64,000 nucleotides of DNA from an uncultured Oscillospiraceae bacterium (lineage in GTDB: Bacteria; Bacillota; Clostridia; Oscillospirales; Oscillospiraceae). Shown here piece by piece: positions 32,409 through 44,370 of this stretch (position 1 is its first letter; each line of letters begins with the position of its first letter). The notes under the pieces are model-generated. The model worked only from the letters and a program-made list of their open reading frames with translations. It did not search any database and was not told the origin of the DNA. The DNA is taken from contig CAJOEH010000006.1 of the NCBI GenBank assembly GCA_905233385.1, positions 1-64,000 on the forward strand. The letters are read 5' to 3'. The position numbers and the translations under genes are program-made.

Positions 32409-33239
32409 TTACAGCGCCTTGCCGATGGCGGTGATGCTCTCCTTGACGAGCTGACGGAAGAATGGCGCGACGCGGTTCGCGGTCTCGGCGACTTCCTTGT
32501 GATCCAGCGGCACGGGGGAGATGCCGGCGGCGAGGTTGGTGATGCAGGAGATGCCGCAGACGCGCATGCCGGCGTGGTTGGCGGCCGCCGCCTCGCAGGC
32601 GGTGGACATGCCGACGCTGTCCGCGCCGAGCAGCGCCGCCATGCGGATCTCAGCGGGCGTCTCATACGTCGGGCCGGTGAACTGGAGGTACACGCCTTCG
32701 CGCACGCCGATATTCAGACGGGCGGCGGTATCCTTGATGATCTGGCAAAGCTCCGGATCGTAGCAATGGCTCATGTCCGGGAAGCGCGGGCCGAATTCGT
32801 CGATGTTCGGGCCGATCAGGGGGTTCGGGAAGAAGCTCATGATGTGGTCGCGGATGATCATGAAGTCGCCGACGTCGAAGTTCTTGTTGACGCCGCCGGC
32901 GGCGTTCGTCAGGAACAGCACCTTCGCGCCCATCATCTTCATCAGACGGGTGGGAAGCAGAACGTCCTCGATGGGATAGCCCTCGTAGTAGTGGACGCGG
33001 CCCTGCATGATGACGACCTTGACGTCGTTGATGCAGCCGAAGACGAAGCGGCCCTTGTGGCCGGCGACGGTGGAGACGGGGAAGCCTTCGATGTCGTGGT
33101 AGTCCACGGTGGCGACCGCGTCGATCTCATCGGCGAGCGCGCCGAGGCCGGAGCCGAGGATCAGGGCGACGTCAGGAACAAAGTCGGTCTTTTCGCGTAC
33201 GCACGCGAGGCAGCGCTGGAGTTTCTCGTAGGGTGTCAT
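32409..33239 (-). CDS. punA: Purine-nucleoside phosphorylase (trimeric, type I)
   Basis: A 276-residue phosphorylase that cleaves purine nucleosides with phosphate. Motifs: LILGSGLGALADEID, GHKGRFVFG, GRVHYYEGY, TNAAGGVN. The base pocket reads GPTYETPAEIR and ISCITNLAAG, keeping the Glu and Asn that select 6-oxopurines (inosine, guanosine), not the residues of methylthioadenosine phosphorylase. As first gene of punA-mtnA-aldolase it may act on 5'-deoxy- or 5'-methylthio-inosine formed by a deaminase elsewhere. GGAGG precedes the start by 8 bases. Confidence 0.94.
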   Translation of the reverse strand: MTPYEKLQRCLACVREKTDFVPDVALILGSGLGALADEIDAVATVDYHDIEGFPVSTVAGHKGRFVFGCINDVKVVIMQGRVHYYEGYPIEDVLLPTRLMKMMGAKVLFLTNAAGGVNKNFDVGDFMIIRDHIMSFFPNPLIGPNIDEFGPRFPDMSHCYDPELCQIIKDTAARLNIGVREGVYLQFTGPTYETPAEIRMAALLGADSVGMSTACEAAAANHAGMRVCGISCITNLAAGISPVPLDHKEVAETANRVAPFFRQLVKESITAIGKAL

Positions 33240-33296
33240 GATTGGTTCCTCCTGTATGTCAAAATTTTATTTTGCGATATTGCCACTAAGCTGCGC

Positions 33297-34205
33297 TTAG
33301 TTTGTGCCCTTTTTCAGCCGTTCCAGCGCGGCGGCGAAGTCCGCCGGAAGGTCGCAGGAAACGGTGATCTCCTCGCCGGAGCGCGGGTGGACGAAGGTCA
33401 GCTCCTTCGCGTGGAGACATTGCGAGCTCAGCCCCAGCTCCGGCTTCTTCACGCCGTAGAGCGGGTCGCCCGCGATGGGATGGTTGAGATAGGCCATGTG
33501 GACGCGGATCTGGTGCGTTCTGCCGGTCTCGAGGCGGCAGCGGAGGTGCGTGTACTGCCCGTACCGCGCGACGACCTCCCAGTGGGTCACGGCGGCGCGG
33601 CTGTTCTTCTCCGTCACCGCCATCTTCTTGCGGTCGGAAGGATGACGGCCGATCGGCGCGTCCACGGTGCCGGAATCCTCCTTGAATCCGCCGCGCACGA
33701 TACATTCATAGGTGCGCCGCAGGGTGTGATCCTTGAGCTGCTTCGCGAGCGCCTGATGGGCGAAGTCGTTCTTCGCGACGATCAGCAGGCCGCTCGTGTC
33801 CATGTCGATGCGGTGGACGATGCCGGGCCGCTTCTCGCCGTTGATGCCGGAAAGGCTGTCGCCGCAGTGGTGCAGCAGGGCGTTGACGAGGGTGCCGTCT
33901 AAGTGTCCCGCGGCGGGGTGGACGACCAGCCCTTTCGGCTTGTTGACGACGAGCACGTCGTCGTCCTCGTAGACGACCTCCAGCGGGATGTCCTGCGCCT
34001 CGACGGGGATCTCTTTGACCTCCGGCAGGGTGATCTCATAGGTCTTGCCCGCCTCGGTCTTCTCGTTTTTGCGCACCGGCGCGCCGCCGCAGGTAATTGC
34101 GCCCTGCTCCAGGAGCTTCTGCACCGCGCTGCGCGTCAGATCCGGAAGCTCCCGCGCGAGGAACACGTCCACGCGCTCCCCGCCGGATTCAGCGATAACC
34201 TGCAT
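33297..34205 (-). CDS. rluD: RluA/RluD-family 23S rRNA pseudouridine synthase
   Basis: A 302-residue enzyme: an N-terminal S4 RNA-binding domain (ERVDVFLARELPDLTRSAVQKLL) then the synthase domain with the catalytic Asp in HRIDMDTSGLLIVAK, VNKPKGLVVHPAAGH before it and GRTHQIRVHMAYL after it. It resembles RluD, which modifies helix 69 of 23S rRNA; the exact target is not certain. The ATG at 34205 follows AGGAGGG by 8 bases and the track extension upstream is not supported. In many Firmicutes it follows lspA directly; here a 327-base gap separates them. Confidence 0.93.
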   Translation of the reverse strand: MQVIAESGGERVDVFLARELPDLTRSAVQKLLEQGAITCGGAPVRKNEKTEAGKTYEITLPEVKEIPVEAQDIPLEVVYEDDDVLVVNKPKGLVVHPAAGHLDGTLVNALLHHCGDSLSGINGEKRPGIVHRIDMDTSGLLIVAKNDFAHQALAKQLKDHTLRRTYECIVRGGFKEDSGTVDAPIGRHPSDRKKMAVTEKNSRAAVTHWEVVARYGQYTHLRCRLETGRTHQIRVHMAYLNHPIAGDPLYGVKKPELGLSSQCLHAKELTFVHPRSGEEITVSCDLPADFAAALERLKKGTN

Positions 34206-34214
34206 ATCCACGCC

Positions 34215-34500
34215 CTCCTGTTTCCGTATTGCGCGGCTCGAAGCCTTCCCCTTGAGTAACCGCCGATTTAAACCATATGCTTTGCAGAGCAGTGCGAACA
34301 AGGACGCCCTCTTTTGTTAAAAGAGGGGCAGGGGTGATTTAACCTTGACTAGCTCGCCGCAGGCGATTTCAATAATACCTGTCTGTGCTTGCATGTTTAT
34401 CCGTAATATCTGACATTTTGCAAACCCGGAAGGAAGTATTGAAATGTCTTGCAGACGGCTGAGAAGGATAAATCATCCGCCCCAGTGTGCGCACTGGGGC
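34215..34500. other. Gap between rluD and lspA: hairpins, no gene seen
   Basis: This stretch contains a family D-like fragment (GCCTTCCCCTTGAG), TCTTTTGTTAAAAGAGGGGC near 34310, and a perfect CCCCAGTG-TGCG-CACTGGGG hairpin at about 34480-34500. Repeats or decayed insertion DNA are likely. No open frame with a ribosome binding site is present. Confidence 0.5.
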
Positions 34501-34530
34501 ACCTTCTTTTTACAAAAGAAGGCTTTTAGG
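34501..34530 (-). terminator. Terminator of lepA-rnhA-lspA
   Basis: On the minus strand AAGCCTTCTTTT-GTA-AAAAGAAGG lies immediately after the lspA stop; the T run is inside the stem. Confidence 0.65.
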
Positions 34531-34532
34531 GA

Positions 34533-35012
34533 TTACTCTTGCGGGGGAGAAGGCTTTTTCTTGCTTCGGTCGAAGAAGAGGATGTAGATCAAAAGCGCGA
34601 AGCAGCCGACCGTGATGAAGCAGTCGGCGACGTTGAAGACGGGGAACTCCACAAAGTCGAATTTGATCATATCCGTGACCTTGCCGTAAGCGAGACGGTC
34701 GATCATGTTGCCGATCCCGCCGCCCGCGATGAAGGCGAGGCAGATCCACTCGAATTTCTTCGTCAGCCATTTGCGCCAGATCATCACGACGAGGACGGCG
34801 AGGAAGAGGACCATGATGACGACGAACAGCCACGTCTGCCCCTGCAGGATGCCCCAGATCGCGCCGGAATTCTCCGTGTGCGTGATGTGGAAGATGCCGA
34901 GGACGCTCCCAAGATGCTCGTGCATCGGGACGTTTGCGACGGTCAGCGCCTTCGTCAGCTGGTCGAGGCCGACGATCGCGGCGACGATCGCCGCTAAGAT
35001 TCCGTAAAACAT
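34533..35012 (-). CDS. lspA: Lipoprotein signal peptidase (signal peptidase II)
   Basis: A 159-residue membrane aspartyl protease with four helices that removes signal peptides from prolipoproteins. Conserved boxes: VGLDQLTKAL, THTENSGAIWGIL, IAGGGIGNMIDRL (first catalytic Asp) and FPVFNVADCFI (second Asp). Its many likely substrates in this window are the lipobox-bearing proteins. It starts 4 bases after the rnhA stop, with GGGTGA as ribosome binding site, and is third in lepA-rnhA-lspA. Confidence 0.97.
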   Translation of the reverse strand: MFYGILAAIVAAIVGLDQLTKALTVANVPMHEHLGSVLGIFHITHTENSGAIWGILQGQTWLFVVIMVLFLAVLVVMIWRKWLTKKFEWICLAFIAGGGIGNMIDRLAYGKVTDMIKFDFVEFPVFNVADCFITVGCFALLIYILFFDRSKKKPSPPQE

Positions 35013-35016
35013 CGAA

Positions 35017-35462
35017 TCACCCGATTTCGGTTTGAAACTTTTGACTTTCCGCGACCGCCAGACGGTCGCAGCGATTGTTTTTCTCGTTTTCGGCGTGGCC
35101 CTTGACCCAGTGCCACGTCACTGCGTGCGTTTCCAGCAGCGGCAGGAGCTGCTCCCAGAGGTCGACGTTCAGCGCGGGCTTCCTGTCCGCCTTGCGCCAT
35201 CCGCTGTCGCGCCAGTTGTAAAGCCAGCCCTTGTCCACCGCGTCGAAGACGTATTTGGAATCGGTGAACAGGCCGACCGCGCACGGCTCTTTGAGCGCGC
35301 GCAGAGCGAAGATCACGGCGGACAGCTCCATGCGGTTGTTGGTCGTCTCCGCTTCGCCGCCGAACAGCTCCTTTTCATGGCCGTTCCATTCCAGGATCGC
35401 GCCCCAGCCGCCCGGGCCGGGGTTGCCGGAACAGGCGCCGTCGGTGTAGATCGTTACCTGCT

Positions 35463-35466
<4 letters not shown>
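35017..35466 (-). CDS. rnhA: Ribonuclease HI
   Basis: A 149-residue endonuclease that cuts RNA in RNA-DNA hybrids. All four acidic catalytic residues are in place: [35 protein letters not shown] and [16 protein letters not shown] carries the catalytic His. Length is close to E. coli RNase HI. The ATG at 35466 overlaps the lepA stop by ATGA; the longer track ORF continues into lepA and is not supported. Confidence 0.96.
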
Positions 35467-37268
<1,802 letters not shown>

Positions 37269-37334
37269 AGCAGATTCCTTTTATTAACAGTCGAAATTCA
37301 GGGCATAATCGTCCTTATATCATATAGTAAAAGT

Positions 37335-37362
37335 ATTATATCACATAATTCCGCGCTTGCAA
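37335..37362 (-). promoter_or_regulatory. Promoter of lepA
   Basis: On the minus strand TTGCAA (37357-37362), a 16-bp spacer, TATAAT (37335-37340). Confidence 0.65.
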
Positions 37363-37424
37363 AGAGAAAAATCAATGCAGTTTGCACAAAACAATGCGCA
37401 ATGCGGAAGGATTTGCCTGCTGTG

Positions 37425-37980
37425 TCATTGCAAGCAGCGAAGCTGCGTGGCAATCCGTCCCTCTCGACAAAGAACGCTCCCACGTAATACGAGATCACGT
37501 AGGGAGGCATGGCCCACATGCCTCCGGCAATTACAGAACGTGCCTGAATCCACAGCACGGAGGCGTCAGGGGACGCCACCCTACGGCCGTAGGGAGGCAT
37601 GCTCACATGCCTCCGCGATTACGGAACGCGCTCGAATCCGAAACACGGAGGCGTCAGGGGACGCCACCCTACGGCCGTAGGGAGGCATGCCAACATGCCT
37701 CCGGCAATTATGGAACGCGCCTGAATCCACAGCACGGAGGCGTCAGGGGACGCCTCCCTACGGAGCTTCTTCGTAATACGATACAGTTCTCATACCTGCG
37801 ACGGACAGATTGCCCGAGCAAGTCGGGCAATGACAGAACTGATATGCTTTTCGTATTACGACGCATCTTCCCAACCCTGCGACGGACAGATTGCACCCGC
37901 AAGGGGTACGCCGCATCCGTAAGGCGACAAAGTCGCCAACGGCTGCGCAGCCACGCCGCCTGCGGCGGCTCGCAATGAAA
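37425..37980. repeat. Composite A/B repeat block
   Basis: Starts with a family A end (TGTCATTGCAAGCAGCGAAG), runs into three family B units of 88-90 bp (CGTAGGGAGGCATG at 37498, 37588, 37676), then another family A segment (GGACAGATTGCCCGAGCAAG...) and one with module N (GGACAGATTGCACCCGCAAG...CGGCTCGCAATGA). The first 160 bases are an inverted near-copy of 28597-28763. No gene is supported. Confidence 0.83.
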
Positions 37981-38019
37981 AAGGTTACAAAATATTCACA
38001 AAAATATTTTAGCAAACTA

Positions 38020-38048
38020 TTGACAAAAGTGCTAACGGGGTGTATCAT
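38020..38048 (+). promoter_or_regulatory. Promoter of hrcA-grpE-dnaK
   Basis: TTGACA (38020-38025), a 17-bp spacer, TATCAT (38043-38048), just ahead of CIRCE. Confidence 0.8.
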
Positions 38049-38052
38049 TGGC

Positions 38053-38079
38053 TTAGCACTCGGGGACAATGAGTGCTAA
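38053..38079. promoter_or_regulatory. CIRCE operator (HrcA binding site)
   Basis: TTAGCACTC-N9-GAGTGCTAA, a perfect match to the CIRCE consensus, starts 4 bases after the -10 box. HrcA from the next gene should bind here and repress the operon until heat or misfolded protein titrates GroE/HrcA. Confidence 0.97.
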
Positions 38080-38125
38080 AGCCGCGGAGCGCGGTCCCCG
38101 CGGCAGACCCGAAGGAGGAACGGCC

Positions 38126-39178
38126 ATGGAGATATCCGAACGCAAACAGAAGATCCTCAAGGCGATCGTGGACCTTTACATCCGCACCGCCGAGCCGGTC
38201 GGCTCGAAGACCATCGCCGCGATGCCGGACATGGACTTTTCCTCCGCGACCATCCGCAACGAGATGGCGGAGCTGACGAACCTGGGCTATCTGGAGCAGC
38301 CGCACACTTCCGCCGGCCGCATCCCCAGCCCCGCCGGCTACCGTTTCTACATCGACCGGCTGATGCAGGACTACCGCCTGAGCGTGGACGAAACGCAGTC
38401 GATCAATCAGGCGATGGAGCTCCGCATGCAGGAGTTCGACCGCGCGATGAGCAAGGTCGGCAAGCTGGTCTCCCAGCTGACGAATCTCCCGGCGTACGCG
38501 ATGACCGCGCACACGGAGAGCGTCAAGGTGCGCCGCTTCGAGGTGCTGCCCGCGGGCGAGAAGAGCTTTATCCTGGTCGTCATGACCACGGACGAGACCG
38601 TCAAGAACAAGCTCATCAAGCTGCCGATCCACACCACCGAGACGGACCTGAAGCTCCTGAGCGCGGTGCTGAACGCCAGCCTGACGGAGATCACCGCCGA
38701 GCAGTTCACGCCGGAGCTCATCGACCGCGTGACGAGGAGCGCGGGCGCCGCCTCCGGTCTCGTGCCGATCGCGGTGGACTTCGCGGCGCACGTTCTGGAG
38801 AACTGCCGCCGCGCCGAGGTCTACCTGACCGGCCAGAACCGCCTGCTCGGCCAGCCGGAATATCAGGATCTGACCCGCGCGCAGGAAGTTCTGAGCGCGC
38901 TGGACGAGGACACGATCTCCAACCTCCCCGCCAAGCTCGACCCGAACAGCCAGATGCAGATCCTGGTCGGCCCGGAGAATGTCGCGCAGGAGCTTAAGAA
39001 CACCTCCGTCGTCGTGACGCGCTTCGACATCGGCGAGGGGATGCAGGGCATGATCGGCGTGGTCGGGCCGCAGCGTATGGATTACGCGCAGATCACCGCA
39101 AGATTAAGCTACTTTGCCGAGGGACTGGGCCGGATGTTCGGAAAGCCCGAGCTGCCCGAGGCAAAGAAGGAGGAATAA
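38126..39178 (+). CDS. hrcA: Heat-inducible transcription repressor HrcA
   Basis: A 350-residue repressor. The winged HTH at the N-terminus (ISERKQKILKAIVDLYIRT, AEPVGSKTI, FSSATIRNEMAEL, GYLEQPHTSAGRIPS) is the family hallmark. A GAF-like domain and the ending GVVGPQRMDYAQI follow. It binds the CIRCE element 47 bases upstream, so it represses itself, grpE and dnaK. The ATG at 38126 follows GGAGGA by about 6 bases; the extra 19 residues in the track start inside the operator. Confidence 0.97.
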   Translation: MEISERKQKILKAIVDLYIRTAEPVGSKTIAAMPDMDFSSATIRNEMAELTNLGYLEQPHTSAGRIPSPAGYRFYIDRLMQDYRLSVDETQSINQAMELRMQEFDRAMSKVGKLVSQLTNLPAYAMTAHTESVKVRRFEVLPAGEKSFILVVMTTDETVKNKLIKLPIHTTETDLKLLSAVLNASLTEITAEQFTPELIDRVTRSAGAASGLVPIAVDFAAHVLENCRRAEVYLTGQNRLLGQPEYQDLTRAQEVLSALDEDTISNLPAKLDPNSQMQILVGPENVAQELKNTSVVVTRFDIGEGMQGMIGVVGPQRMDYAQITARLSYFAEGLGRMFGKPELPEAKKEE

Positions 39179-39181
39179 GCG

Positions 39182-39712
39182 TTGAGCAAGAAGAAAGACG
39201 CTCCCGCGGCTTCCGAACAGACCGAGGAGGTCAAAGAGGAAGTCAAGGAGGAACCGAAAGAAAAGAAAGAGCCTACCGAGCTGGAAAAGGCGCAGCAGGC
39301 GCAGGCGCAGGAGCACGATCAGTATCTGCGGCTCGCCGCCGAGTACGACAATTTCCGCAAGCGCTCCCAGCGCGAGAAAGACGCGATTTATCGCGACGCC
39401 GTGGCGGACACGGCGAAGAAATTCCTGCCCGTCTATGATAACTTACAGCGGGCGCTGAAAAACGAGACCGCCGACGAAGCCTACAAAAAAGGCGTGGAAA
39501 TGACGATGACCGAGCTGACGAAGATCATGGAAGGCGTCGGCATCCGCCCCTTCGGCGCGGCGGGGGATCCCTTCGATCCCGAAAAGCACAACGCCGTCAT
39601 GCACGTTGACGACGAAACTCTTGGCGAGAACACGGTCGCGGAAGTCTTCCAGACCGGCTTCACGCTCGGCGACAAGGTCATCCGTTTCGCGATGGTCAAG
39701 GTCGCAAATTAA
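39182..39712 (+). CDS. grpE: Nucleotide exchange factor GrpE
   Basis: A 176-residue DnaK cofactor that speeds ADP release. The acidic/basic N-terminal tail is rich in Lys/Glu; the long helix carries YLRLAAEYDNFRKRSQREK, and the C-terminal beta domain has GDPFDPEKHNAVMH and VAEVFQTGFTLGDKVIRFAMVKV. It starts with TTG at 39182; GGAGG of the hrcA end serves as the ribosome binding site. Gap to hrcA is 3 bases. Confidence 0.97.
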   Translation: MSKKKDAPAASEQTEEVKEEVKEEPKEKKEPTELEKAQQAQAQEHDQYLRLAAEYDNFRKRSQREKDAIYRDAVADTAKKFLPVYDNLQRALKNETADEAYKKGVEMTMTELTKIMEGVGIRPFGAAGDPFDPEKHNAVMHVDDETLGENTVAEVFQTGFTLGDKVIRFAMVKVAN

Positions 39713-39752
39713 AATCGTTAATAATTTAGGTTTAATATAGGAGGAAATTATC

Positions 39753-41585
<1,833 letters not shown>

Positions 41586-41599
41586 AACAAGCATCGCAT

Positions 41600-41633
41600 A
41601 CAGGCGGTGACATTCGTCACCGCCTGTTCAGAC
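41600..41633 (+). terminator. Hairpin after dnaK
   Basis: ACAGGCGGTGAC and GTCACCGCCTGT form a 12-bp stem with an ATTC loop. The T tract is weak, so it may only attenuate transcription into dnaJ. Confidence 0.6.
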
Positions 41634-41667
41634 TGTAACGGAGCAGGACGGTTCAATTCTTCCTTTC

Positions 41668-41762
41668 CGTAGGGAGCGATGCCTTCATCGCTCCGCTTCC
41701 CTGATACTGCTCTGTTTCGGCGCGTGATCGCGGAGGCATCAGGGGATGCCTCCCTACGGAGA
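41668..41762. repeat. Family B variant between dnaK and dnaJ
   Basis: CCGTAGGGAGCGATGCCTTCATCGCTCC at the left and CGGAGGCATCAGGGGATGCCTCCCTACGG at the right. A closely related copy is at 49387-49460. Confidence 0.8.
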
Positions 41763-41836
41763 GCATTTCAGAACAGACCTGCGATGCAGTTCCCGGCAGT
41801 CTGTGTATGACATAACCGTAAAGTTGGTGAAGCCCT

Positions 41837-42973
41837 TTGGCAAACGAAAATAAACGAGACTACTACGAGGTACTGGGCGTCAAGAAGGACGCGACCGACG
41901 CCGAGATCAAACGCGCCTACCGCAAGCTCGCGGCGAAGTATCACCCCGACGTCAACCACGAGCCCGGCGCGGAGCAGAAGTTCAAGGAGATCAACGAGGC
42001 GAACGAGGTGCTGTCCGACGCGGACAAACGCGCCCGTTACGACCAGTTCGGCTTTGCCGGCGTCGATCCGAATTTCAATCCTGCAGCGGGCGCGGCGGGA
42101 GGAAACCCGTTCGGCGGCGGCAGTCCCGACTTGGGCGACCTGTTCGGCAGCTTCTTCGGCGGCGGCCGCTCCGCGAGCAGGCGCAGCGCCAACGCGGCGG
42201 TGCGCGGCGAGGACGTCATGGAGCGGATCGAGCTGACCTTCGAGGAGGCCGCTTTCGGCACGGAGAAGGAAGTCAGCGCCGCCCGGATCGAGGCCTGCGA
42301 CCGCTGCCAGGGCAGCGGCGCGGAACCCGGCACGCAGCCGGAGACCTGCCTGCGCTGCAACGGCAGAGGCACAGTACGCGTCCAGCAGAATATCATGGGC
42401 ATGGTCATGCAGTCCGAGAGCGCCTGCCCCGACTGCCGCGGCACGGGCAAGGTCATCAAGACCCCCTGCACCCGCTGCAAGGGCAAGGGCATGGTGCGCC
42501 GCAGCTTCAAGACGCGGGTCAAGATCCCCGCGGGCATTGACGACGACCAGACCCTGCGCGTGCGCGGCGAGGGCTGCGGCGGCAGAAACGGCGGCCCGAG
42601 CGGCGACCTGCTGGTCACGGTGAGCGTCCGCAGTCATCCGATCTTCACCCGTCAGGGACAGAGCGTTTACTGCGAGATGCCGATCTCCTTCACGCAGGCG
42701 GCCTGCGGCGCAGAGGTCGAAGTGCCGACGCTCGACGGCAAGGTGCGCTACACGATCGCCGAGGGCACGCAGACCGGCACGACCTTCCGCCTCAAGGGCA
42801 AGGGCATTCCCTACGTCAACAGCAAGAACCGCGGCGACGAGTTCGTCACCGTGGTGGTCGAGACGCCGGTAAAGCTCTCCCGCGAGCAGAAGGAGCTCCT
42901 GCGTAAGCTGGAGGACAACGGCAGCGCCGCGAACCTCCCGAAACGCAAGCGATTCTGCGACAGATTCAAATAA
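41837..42973 (+). CDS. dnaJ: Chaperone DnaJ (Hsp40)
   Basis: A 378-residue co-chaperone. J domain at the start ([20 protein letters not shown] with the HPD loop), a Gly/Phe-rich stretch ([20 protein letters not shown]), four CxxCxGxG zinc repeats ([32 protein letters not shown]), then the substrate-binding C-terminal domains. It starts with TTG at 41837 and a weak GGTGA site. Shared transcription with dnaK is likely although a repeat lies between. Confidence 0.98.
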   Translation: MANENKRDYYEVLGVKKDATDAEIKRAYRKLAAKYHPDVNHEPGAEQKFKEINEANEVLSDADKRARYDQFGFAGVDPNFNPAAGAAGGNPFGGGSPDLGDLFGSFFGGGRSASRRSANAAVRGEDVMERIELTFEEAAFGTEKEVSAARIEACDRCQGSGAEPGTQPETCLRCNGRGTVRVQQNIMGMVMQSESACPDCRGTGKVIKTPCTRCKGKGMVRRSFKTRVKIPAGIDDDQTLRVRGEGCGGRNGGPSGDLLVTVSVRSHPIFTRQGQSVYCEMPISFTQAACGAEVEVPTLDGKVRYTIAEGTQTGTTFRLKGKGIPYVNSKNRGDEFVTVVVETPVKLSREQKELLRKLEDNGSAANLPKRKRFCDRFK

Positions 42974-42979
42974 ACAGAA

Positions 42980-43014
42980 AAAGCAGACTGAATCAAAATC
43001 AGTCTGCTTTTTTC
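42980..43014 (+). terminator. Terminator of the heat-shock cluster
   Basis: AAGCAGACTGA and TCAGTCTGCTT pair around ATCAAAA and are followed by TTTTCTG. Confidence 0.9.
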
Positions 43015-43120
43015 TGCGAATGAAGACACTCGCTGCGCTCGTGAAGGAAGACGGCAACTGCGTTGCCTAATGAAGCGAAAACGCCTCATTTCTTCATCAG
43101 CGAAGCGCCTTCATTATTGC

Positions 43121-44224
43121 TTATTCTTCTTTCGGTTTTTCCTTCTCGGGTTCCTGCTTGTGGTGCGACCTTCGCTCGGAAGGATCTTTGGCGTTCCAGC
43201 GACGGACTTCGCGTTCCTCCCATTTCTTGCCTTCGTGCTTGCTGACCAGGTAGTAGAGACCGCCGAGGATCGCCGCTACGACGCCGCCGAGCGCGAGGCT
43301 GATGAGGATCCATTTGATCATGGACCGCTTGTTCGCCGTGTATTTACCGAGGGACACGGGCTCGAAATCCGAGTCGCTGCGCTGCCGGTCGCCGCCGGTC
43401 GGCGCAGTGTTCTGCTCGATGTTGTAGGTCTGCTCGACGTAGTTGCAGAACAGGGAGTTGACCTCCGCCAGCAGGGTGTCGCCGCCGGCATCCTCGCTGG
43501 CAAAGCAGACCAGCAGGTAGGTGTCCGGCGCGCTGACCTCGGCAAGATCGCAGATGAAGCCGTCCTGCTCGCCGCGGATGTGGACGAGGTTGTACGGGCG
43601 GTCGTAGGCGGCGAAGCCGTCGTCGGTCTGCACGAGGCTGAAGTTCTTCATCATGTCCTGATACAGCTCCGGGTAGGCGCTGACGCGCTTCAGGCAGTTC
43701 ATCAGGAAGGTCGCGCTGTAGCAGTTGTCGCGGTAATAGCTGACCGGCAGATCCTCCACGGCGACGTGGCCGTACTGCTCGTTGATGAGGGCGAGATACT
43801 GATCCGGAGAGCCGAGATTGTCGCGCATCTGGCGCGAGACCTCGTCCTCGCCGTTGATAATGCTGCGGTAGCGGCATTTTTCGAGGGTCATGCCTTCGAT
43901 CGTATAGATCTCGTCCGGGTGCTCAAAGTCCGGCTCGAAGTCGCCGAGCGTCTCATGCTCGTAATAGTACATGTGCAGGGGCAGGATCCAGTCGTTGCCG
44001 ACCGGCAGGAAGGCGTTTTCGTTGTAAACGTATTCCTCCCGCGTCGCGGGATTGTAGAAGTAGACCGCGAAATCTTCTTCGGTCAGACCCTTCTCCTTGA
44101 CGAACTGATCGCCCTTGTTTTTCAGCATGTTCGGCTCGTCGTCGGCGGACGTCGCCGCGGCCGGTACGCAGAACGCGCACAGGAGCAGACACAGGCACAG
44201 GCAGACACAGAGGACTCGTTTCAC
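43121..44224 (-). CDS. Exported protein with a degenerate serine beta-lactamase-like fold
   Basis: A 367-residue protein with a signal peptide (MKRVLCVCLCLCLLLCAFC, cleavage near AAATS) and a C-terminal membrane helix (IKWILISLALGGVVAAILGG) followed by a basic cytoplasmic tail. The ectodomain aligns by eye with class A beta-lactamase/serine-hydrolase proteins: FAVYFYNPATREEYVYNENA, then a helix LPLHMYYYEHE. Where the active SxxK should be, the sequence reads GNDWILP. The SDN box reads YRDN, and the KTG box reads IRG in VHIRGEQDGFICDLAEV. All three catalytic motifs are altered, so it is probably a binding or sensing protein, not an enzyme. No partner gene is adjacent. Confidence 0.78.
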   Translation of the reverse strand: MKRVLCVCLCLCLLLCAFCVPAAATSADDEPNMLKNKGDQFVKEKGLTEEDFAVYFYNPATREEYVYNENAFLPVGNDWILPLHMYYYEHETLGDFEPDFEHPDEIYTIEGMTLEKCRYRSIINGEDEVSRQMRDNLGSPDQYLALINEQYGHVAVEDLPVSYYRDNCYSATFLMNCLKRVSAYPELYQDMMKNFSLVQTDDGFAAYDRPYNLVHIRGEQDGFICDLAEVSAPDTYLLVCFASEDAGGDTLLAEVNSLFCNYVEQTYNIEQNTAPTGGDRQRSDSDFEPVSLGKYTANKRSMIKWILISLALGGVVAAILGGLYYLVSKHEGKKWEEREVRRWNAKDPSERRSHHKQEPEKEKPKEE

Positions 44225-44312
44225 AGCAGAACGCCTCCTTTCTCATAAAATGTCATTCTAAGTATAGCAGAAAATCCGCGGAAAGAAAAGAGTTTTTTCA
44301 AGAAAATGCGAA

Positions 44313-44341
44313 TTGACAGGCTGTTCCTGATATTCTATAAT
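44313..44341 (+). promoter_or_regulatory. Promoter of the zinc-ribbon YIP1-like gene
   Basis: TTGACA (44313-44318), a 17-bp spacer, TATAAT (44336-44341), a full consensus promoter 29 bases before the ATG. Confidence 0.85.
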
Positions 44342-44370
44342 ATTCCAAAAGAGATGAAGGAGGGCTTCCC

